A DNA stretch of 64,000 nt, taken from Termitomyces sp. T153. Its lineage: Eukaryota; Basidiomycota; Agaricomycetes; Agaricales; Lyophyllaceae. The translations under genes were made by a program, and so were the position numbers. Of this stretch, positions 57,809 through 64,000 are shown piece by piece. Every line of letters starts with the position of its first letter. The first letter of the stretch is position 1. The stretch lies in assembly GCA_018296165.2 (NCBI GenBank), contig JACKQL020000002.1:930001-994000 (forward strand), in the 5' to 3' direction. The notes under the pieces are model-generated. The model was not told the origin of the DNA and searched no databases. It saw only the letters and a list, made by a program, of their open reading frames with translations.

Positions 57809-58945
57809 ATGAAACACCTTTTCATGATCAGCGACAAGTCTGACGTTATATGGTTTCAACCCTCGTACGGTTCCACCTACGACCAACAGATACCTGTCAG
57901 TTATAAAACTTCGCAATCAAAGTGCGCCGCGTCATTCCGGCTGTGTACTTCCAACGCCCTGTCGGCACCTCAACGTCGATTGGAAGATTCTAGTGAGGCG
58001 AGGCGAGGTTGTGGAACGCCAACCTGGCCTACGTTTATCAGGCATAAGAATGGAACGTGCACGGGGATACTGTAAGTGCATGTAAGGATGTCTGGGGTTC
58101 ATTTTAATAGCCATGTTTAGCATTCCTCCGCCTGTTTAGAAGAAACAGACTTTTGTCCTACGAATGGAGAAGTTTGGTAAACGCATTAGCAATTTCGACT
58201 TCGACGGAATATATCAGGCAGAGTCGGAGTCAGCGGAATCCTCATATTTTACTTTAACTCGTGAGCATACCATCTTTCAACCTGAGCCCTTGCGACTATT
58301 TTGACCCCCTAAAACGTCAGCCTCGAACAAGATGTCAGCCCCAACATCCGGATGAGAATAGTCATGACGATTTCCAGGCGCCACCAGGATCTGGAACCTC
58401 GGAGAGCACGCCGTTTTCTCCCACAAGCAACTCCTTCGTGGATGACCGGGTGTACTTGCCAGCCTCATCCGCCAGCATAAGCACACCCTCGTCACATAGT
58501 CATAGTCCATCTCTATCCGCACGAGGCACTGCCTTCGACTCCGCAATCACGCCCAACATGCTCTTAAGCACCAGTAACCCTCTCTCCTTCGCCATCCCAC
58601 TCGGATTTGTGCTATGTATCACCCTCGTCGTAGTAATACTGGCAGTACACCACTACCGCAAACGTGTACGAAAACGCACGATGAATGCAGAAAAGCTCGC
58701 GACACTGCGCAGGAAGTGCCGTGCCGCTCTTTATGCCTGTGGATCCAGATATGCCTCCGGCTCAGGAGACGCGGCGTGCAACAAGGAAGTCGGTACCGGT
58801 ATCTGCTTCGTATACAAATGTATCTGTGCCAACTCGGGAGCCGACGAAGGTTATCAGGGGATCGAGGCCGCTGACGGTGCCAAGAGGGAGTGCACAGACA
58901 CAGGACGATGGTAGTGAAGAGAACGAGATCACTTCTAGGAAGTGA
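57809..58945 (+). CDS. Single-pass membrane protein with Ser-rich stalk
   Basis: A first exon from ATG 57809 encodes IWFQPSYGSTYDQQIPVSYK and CGTPTWPTFIRHKNGTCTG, resembling the beta-sandwich start of mushroom surface proteins; it ends at a GTAAGT donor at 58072. Exons to about 58260 are uncertain. The main frame (58261 on) has a Ser/Thr/Pro-rich stalk and one TM helix, SFAIPLGFVLCITLVVVILAVH, followed by basic HYRKRVRKR. From about 58700 the natural-looking tail (MPPAQETRRATRKSVPVSA to ENEITSRK, stop 58945) is in a different register from the TM frame, whose own continuation is Cys-rich and ends at 58914. A missed intron or a frameshift lies between. A surface role is inferred. Confidence 0.45.
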
Positions 58946-59986
58946 TAATCTTCGTATGAACTTCGTTGCATACGCGACACATGAAGACACGCGCATTTCG
59001 TTGACCTTGACCACGGTCTGGATGTAAAAATGTGAGCTACAGCAGAGCAAGGATGAAATGGTAAAGATTTACTAGTTCGCTGTTCACTGTGTGACGATGA
59101 ACAAAATCACTTTCGGCCTCTTTTGCTCGACCATCGTCTGTGTAAATCTCTGATCGAAAAAGATTTCCATCAACGCGGTATACGTACATATTCATGAGTT
59201 ATTTTTGATATTTACGTCTCTGGGAGACAGAGACAAGACCCAGTAGTGTCCTTTCGCAGCTTTTTGCGCAAGGCTAAGGGAGCACAAGCTTTCGTTGATG
59301 TACCAGAAGAATAATCGAGTTACTCATCAGTATGCAAGCGGTACTTGATGCTGCTTAATTTCCTCGTGTTGGCATCACATAAAACGCCCTCGACGGTCCC
59401 AACTGTTGCCCTCACTTTGCTATAGGCTACCTGCTACCACTTGGCGACGTATTGATCAGTTTCAAGTCGACTCAAAACCCCATACTGGTCATGTAATATT
59501 ATCAGAACCAATAAATTAGGACATACGGCCTCGAAGTGATTAAGTCAGAATCAGGTCTGTTTCGTTTCCACGATCCAAACTAGTCGTTTAGCCTTTATGA
59601 ACTGCAGCTATCGGGATGCAGGCGTCGCTGGTGCTGAAAGACATTCAGTTCACCTTAACCCTATCTCAGACTCTTATACGCGAAGCTTGTAATGAGGATC
59701 GTCATCAAATTCTAAAATGAGATAGATATCTTATGTATTATCATCGTGCCGACCTGGTGCAGACTTTGCAGGGCGTCCCAGGAGATCCCACGAGCGTGGA
59801 AATGGGCCTCCTGTCGTAACAGGAATGGATCACTGGCAACGTGCGTGTGTACAAGTAGCTCACTGAATCGATTTGACATGAATTCTCTTATCTCTTCCCG
59901 TCAAACGCTTCTTTCTCCTTTAAGAATGACTTCTCCTCATGATCACTCGCAATTCTAGCAGAGCTCACTCTTGAACTAGTTATCCC
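58946..59986. other. Intergenic stretch
   Basis: 1,041 bp upstream of the permease; should contain its promoter. No gene, RNA or repeat supported. Confidence 0.5.
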
Positions 59987-62218
59987 ATGATTGAAGTCTT
60001 CAAACCAGACAAGAATGTTTCCGTCAAGGGAGCAAATCTCCTTGAACACAGTGCATCTGTACGACACGCAGATGATATCAGGTTAGCCGAGCTAGGTTCG
60101 CACTTGGTTCCACTTCGTAACGCTCAGGTACTCACATCAACAAAAGGATACAAGAGCGAATTTCGACGTGAATTTTCTCTCTTTGAAACTATTGCCTTTG
60201 CCTTTTCTATCATGGCTCTGATTGCATCTGTGTCTTCAACCATGGAATTCGGGCTTATCAACGGCGGGCATGTTGGTATGGTCTTTGGATGGTTGATTCC
60301 AAGTATCTTTGTCATGACGGTTGCACTCTCTCTGGCCGAGTTGACATCCTCCATGCCGTACGTCTGCACACATCATTTCCAGTTACTTGAGACTGAATTC
60401 GTCTTGAATTGTTATCAAGGACAAGTGCTGGTCTTTACTATTTCTCTTCCAAGCTTGCACCTCCAGAATATGCCCCCTTGGCGAGTTGGATTACAGGTCC
60501 GAATACTCCTCGTTCCATTTGCCGAAACTTGATGTCTCCTAGGTTGGGCAAACATCACCGGCCAGATTTCGTTGATGTGCTCTATAGACTTCAATTGTGC
60601 TCAGATGATCACTTCGGCGATCACTGTTGCTTCTGACGGCGCAACACACCTATCATCAGGAGCCACTTACGGAATTTTACTTGTTATCTTGTTTTCACAT
60701 GGTATTATCTGTTCAGCCGCTACCTCGATATTAGCGAGGCTGAATCTAGTCTATGTTTGTGTCAATGGTGACTAATTTTCTCTTTTGGATGCGCTTAAAT
60801 GATATCCGAGTCTACTGCAGTCGGAACAACACTTGCGGCTATAATCGCCTTGCTGGTTATATCTGAGAACAAAGTTTCTACCAAGGACGCCTTTACTTTG
60901 TTTGAGAATCATTCGGGATGGGAAAATAGTTGAGTTCTTTTTCATGCATCTCGGGGTCCTGACTAATGTTGGAACAGATGGATGGGCATTTATTCTTTCA
61001 TTCACAGCACCGATGTGGTGCTTGACTGGATGTAGGAGGATATCCCTGTTAAAATGGCACGATATACTCATATACTTATTGCTCATCTTGAAGATGACTC
61101 GGCTGCCCACATATCTGAAGAGACTGCCGGTGCAAGTAAAACTGCACCGACTGCTATCCTGGCTAGTTGATTGTCGAATATTTTGCTTCTATACTCTGAC
61201 TACTCTCGGCCAGGTCGGTGTCGGAGCCACTGCTAGCTTAGGTTGGATTCTTTTGATTGTCATTAGCTTTGTTATACCCTCTACTGCCAAGATTCTGGAC
61301 ACCGAGCTCCCATTGCCAATGGCACAGGTCTTGCTTGACGTTTTAGGCAAGAGAGGAATGCTTGTCATCTGGTCTTTCACCACTGTCGTCCAGGTCAGGC
61401 TTCCCAATCATTATCTCGCATCTTCACAATTTTGGATCCGATTCACAACTCACCACCACACTAGTATTTCTCAGGCGCTGCGCAAGGTGTAGATGCTTCT
61501 CGAGCGATCTTCGCTTTTGCTAGGTACCACAACAGGATACTCATCTATCATCAAACATTGACGAAGCATCTATAGAGATAACGCTCTTCCTGGATCAAAA
61601 TGGTGGAAAGCAATTAACTCTCACACCCAAACACCGGTCAATGCTGTTTGGCTTGTAATGGCTGCATCTGGGATATGCGGACTGTTAGGATTCTCGGTGG
61701 CAGTTTTGACATCTCTTGCAGGGTGAGCGACCTCGGAACTAGATAGAACCATTCAAATTGGAGGCGACTTCCAGAGCATCTGTCATTGGGTTATACACCT
61801 CTTATGCTACACCGATCTTTCTGCGTATAACATCAGGTCGGCACAGATTCGTCCCTGGCCCCTTCAATTGTGAGCTTATTCATATACGAACCTCAATTTT
61901 TTTTAATAAAAATCACCAGTAGGACCATGTTCGATACCAGTCGGAATTATTGCCGTTGCTTGGGTTTCATTTATAGTCGTCCTTCTATTCTTTCCCCCTG
62001 GACAGACCCCTACAGCTCAAGAAATGAGTGGGTATTTTCAGATTTCCCGCTATGTGGGTATTGTCTGTCATCATCCTGAGCACCTTATAGACTATGCCGT
62101 GGTGATCATTATGAGCGTCGTTATCTTTTCCAGCACTTCCTGGGTCTTTTCAGCGCACAAATGGTTCAGAGGACCTATTAGAAACATCAATGAACTGGAA
62201 AAAAATAGTTCGCCATAG
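59987..62218 (+). CDS. Amino-acid/GABA-type permease (APC superfamily)
   Basis: Twelve exons in unbroken phase (59987-60357, 60420-60496, 60543-60767, 60821-60928, 60978-61031, 61094-61165, 61227-61393, 61465-61523, 61576-61722, 61775-61869, 61920-62027, 62091-62218), 536 codons. Multi-pass plasma-membrane importer of GABA, choline or other amino compounds, by family. Signatures: EFSLFETIAFAFSIMALIAS (TM1), LTSSMPTSAGLYYFSSKLAP, WANITGQI, the GYDSAAHISEETAGASKTAP loop, LDTELPLPMAQVLLDVLGK, GAAQGVDASRAIFAFARDNA, PVNAVWLV, FVPGPFNLGP and a short C-tail. Closest in flavour to fungal UGA4/HNM1-type carriers; exact substrate not deducible. No defects found. It ends 30 bp before CpG-free repeat DNA begins. 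Confidence 0.88.
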
Positions 62219-64000
62219 AGACGTGCAATCAAACGCGAGCAAGGTCCGTGAAGAATTCTTATCTGACTTCTTGTAGGAAGTAATTTAAAGTTTGTTTCTT
62301 TGTAAAAAAAAAACTAATTGAATTGTGGGGAGTCAGATATTATGGTGATGGTTTAAATCATGACAGTATTATACAACACATGCAGATTGTGAAGATTGAG
62401 GCAGAAGTGGAGAAGATCTTTGAGTCTAGAAGTAGGAACTGAGAAAGGAAGAAGCTGACTTCTGTAAGAAGAAGAAAACAATCTCATCAACACTCAATGC
62501 TGTCAGGTTCCATTGACTATGGGGGCTCAGCTACACTGGATGAGTTCTTACTAGGTGGATGTGATGTCCTGCACTTATAAACTAGCACTCCAGGATTGGT
62601 GTGGACTATGGGGACTTGCAGAGAAAAACCAAGGGAAGTGGTCTGAGCAAGTCTGGAGTGGTCCAGAGAAGTCTAAGATCAAGTATATTAGACATTGGGC
62701 TTAGACAGGTGTCAGGAACAGGTTTGTAACATGTATATGGACTGCAGAGTAGGTGGAGGCTTTGTGAGTGATGGGAGCAGAGCTGGAGTTTGATGGGGGC
62801 TCAACCAAGACTGATGGGTTCTGGGGCCAAGCATAGGGCAGGGCAAGGTCCAGAGTTGTTGTAAGGAGGTTTGAAGGTTCATAGTGCATGTGCTGAGTTT
62901 TTAATGATGTCAGAGATGAAAGGAACTTAGGAATGGTGAAGGAAACAGAGACAGTTGAGATGAGACAAAGGTGAGACAAGATGGAACTGAAAGAAGAAAT
63001 AGATTGGGGACTAAAAATAGAGATGGAGATGAAACAGGAGAGACACAAGACACAGGCAACCAGTTAATGTAATATCAAGACTAGAGTATGGGATGCTATT
63101 CTACAACTTATATACTGATTACTGGGACAGCTCCAGGAATAGTGGGTCTGGTGGTGGGGCTCATTGGGGGAGTTTGAGAGGATGTCAGGGGTAACTCCAG
63201 GGGAGTGGGGTGGCTGGAAACACAGTTGGGGGTTCAGGAAGTGGGTTGTGACAAATGCCAAGCTTCAGATAATATATGCTTTAGGAAAATCAAGGACACA
63301 ATTTAGCTCAAATGCTGTAAGTTGTGCATTGTTCTAGCTGCACTTTCAGTGTCTGGAATATTAATGATACTGTGATGAAAGGAAGTCATCTCTGAAAGAC
63401 TAAAAGAGGAGGAGGGGTAGAGAAGTAGCTTGATGTTTGTATGAATGATTGAGTGGTAAGTATTTCATAGTTTATAGGGGTAGGTAGAAATCTGAATAGG
63501 AGTGGTTGTGGTAGCTGCTGAGGTGAATATACATTGTGATGGAAGGTATTCAAGAGATGCAAGCCTTTGTTGCAATAAATAACTCAAGTTGATTGTGGAT
63601 CCCCTGAGTGCTCAGTCATCCAGTCACCAATAAAAAATCTAACATTTCATCTTGACTATGTATGTTGAGTGATTGAATTCTAAAATTATTAAGTATGATG
63701 ATGCATACTAGTTATTGGCAGTATCAATGAAGTTGCCACAAGTGTTGTAATATATGCATTGAGCAGCCTGTGCTGTGTATCAAGTCAAAAGTTCCTGTTT
63801 GATTGTAGGTAGCTTGAGAATGAGCATGACTAATTGTCTGCCTATCATTCAGCCTGTGGAGTAATGGTTGCATTGGAAAGTTGAACCATCTCATGTGACC
63901 AGCCAGAGAGGTTGCATAAACTACAATAGCAATAGTTTATCAATACTTACTGTCAGTGACCCAGATATGAAATGGCACAGGTAAAGGCCACATACTTGTC
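62219..64000. other. CpG-free repeat-type DNA
   Basis: After the last CG at 62247 I find none to the end of the window, about 1.75 kb, in DNA that is otherwise not especially AT-rich. Pro/Ser-rich frames on the minus strand (62701-63048, 63064-63261) are a by-product of purine-rich DNA and are not supported as genes. It resembles the left-end block in composition, so it is probably old methylated transposon sequence continuing beyond the window. Confidence 0.65.

Noticed and set aside
62701..63261. Pro/Ser-rich minus-strand frames in the CpG-free right end
   Set aside because: They arise from purine-rich, CG-less repeat DNA; no motif and no similarity to the left-end element.
1..64000. CRISPR array, bacterial operons or prophage
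   Set aside because: Spliceosomal introns throughout and no repeat-spacer pattern; the DNA is eukaryotic.

Overview
This window reads as nuclear DNA of a filamentous basidiomycete, most likely an Agaricomycete. Genes are split by many 45-70 nt introns, usually GT(R)NGT...AG. The family set fits such a fungus: an Rsc1/2-type bromodomain/BAH protein, caleosin, an OPT transporter, a FUSC/DUF2421-type membrane protein, and a signal-peptide/TM protein family common in mushrooms. The ends carry CpG-depleted transposon-type DNA. I read 22 protein-coding loci (two only weakly supported) and one tRNA; exon models were built by hand from splice signals, reading phase and family conservation. || Layout. 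1-5,321: repeat DNA with almost no CG dinucleotides, holding two tandem-repeat blocks and most of a gag-only Copia-type LTR element (4,187-5,619). The CpG-depletion edge lies inside that element: the left LTR has no CG, the right LTR keeps 11. 6.6-10.7 kb: two tandem, nearly collinear six-exon membrane-protein genes. 11.5-16.5 kb: the Rsc1/2-type chromatin gene and a C2H2 zinc-finger gene. 17.6-22.1 kb: a membrane-anchored GH99/GH71-like hydrolase with a very long Pro/Ser/Gly tail, divergent from a P-loop kinase gene with a premature stop. 24-36 kb: caleosin, an SDR oxidoreductase, FKBP12, a 24-exon FUSC/ArAE-type membrane protein and a GT25 glycosyltransferase. 37-41.6 kb: an OPT transporter split into about 40 exons, some of 4-8 nt, with one junction out of frame. 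41.8-45.1 kb: a coiled-coil protein and a tandem pair of GFA/CENP-V-type zinc proteins. 45.2-50.4 kb: gene-poor, with a 108-bp duplication, a tRNA-Asp(GTC) with an 18-nt intron, a degenerate array of about 175-bp period, and many short tandem repeats. 50.4-62.2 kb: a low-complexity unknown protein, a candidate OTT_1508-type deaminase, two weak loci, a single-pass membrane protein and an intact 12-exon amino-acid/GABA-type permease. 62,249-64,000: CpG-free repeat DNA again. || How the genes relate. Transport and the cell surface are prominent (OPT, permease, FUSC-type protein, GT25, hydrolase, three single-pass proteins), but the genes share no pathway and do not form a secondary-metabolite cluster. 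I see no obvious new defence or biosynthetic system. The most unusual signals are the methylation-type boundary caught inside one retroelement, the extreme intron and micro-exon load of the OPT gene, and three neighbouring genes (21-41 kb) that each carry a reading-frame interruption.
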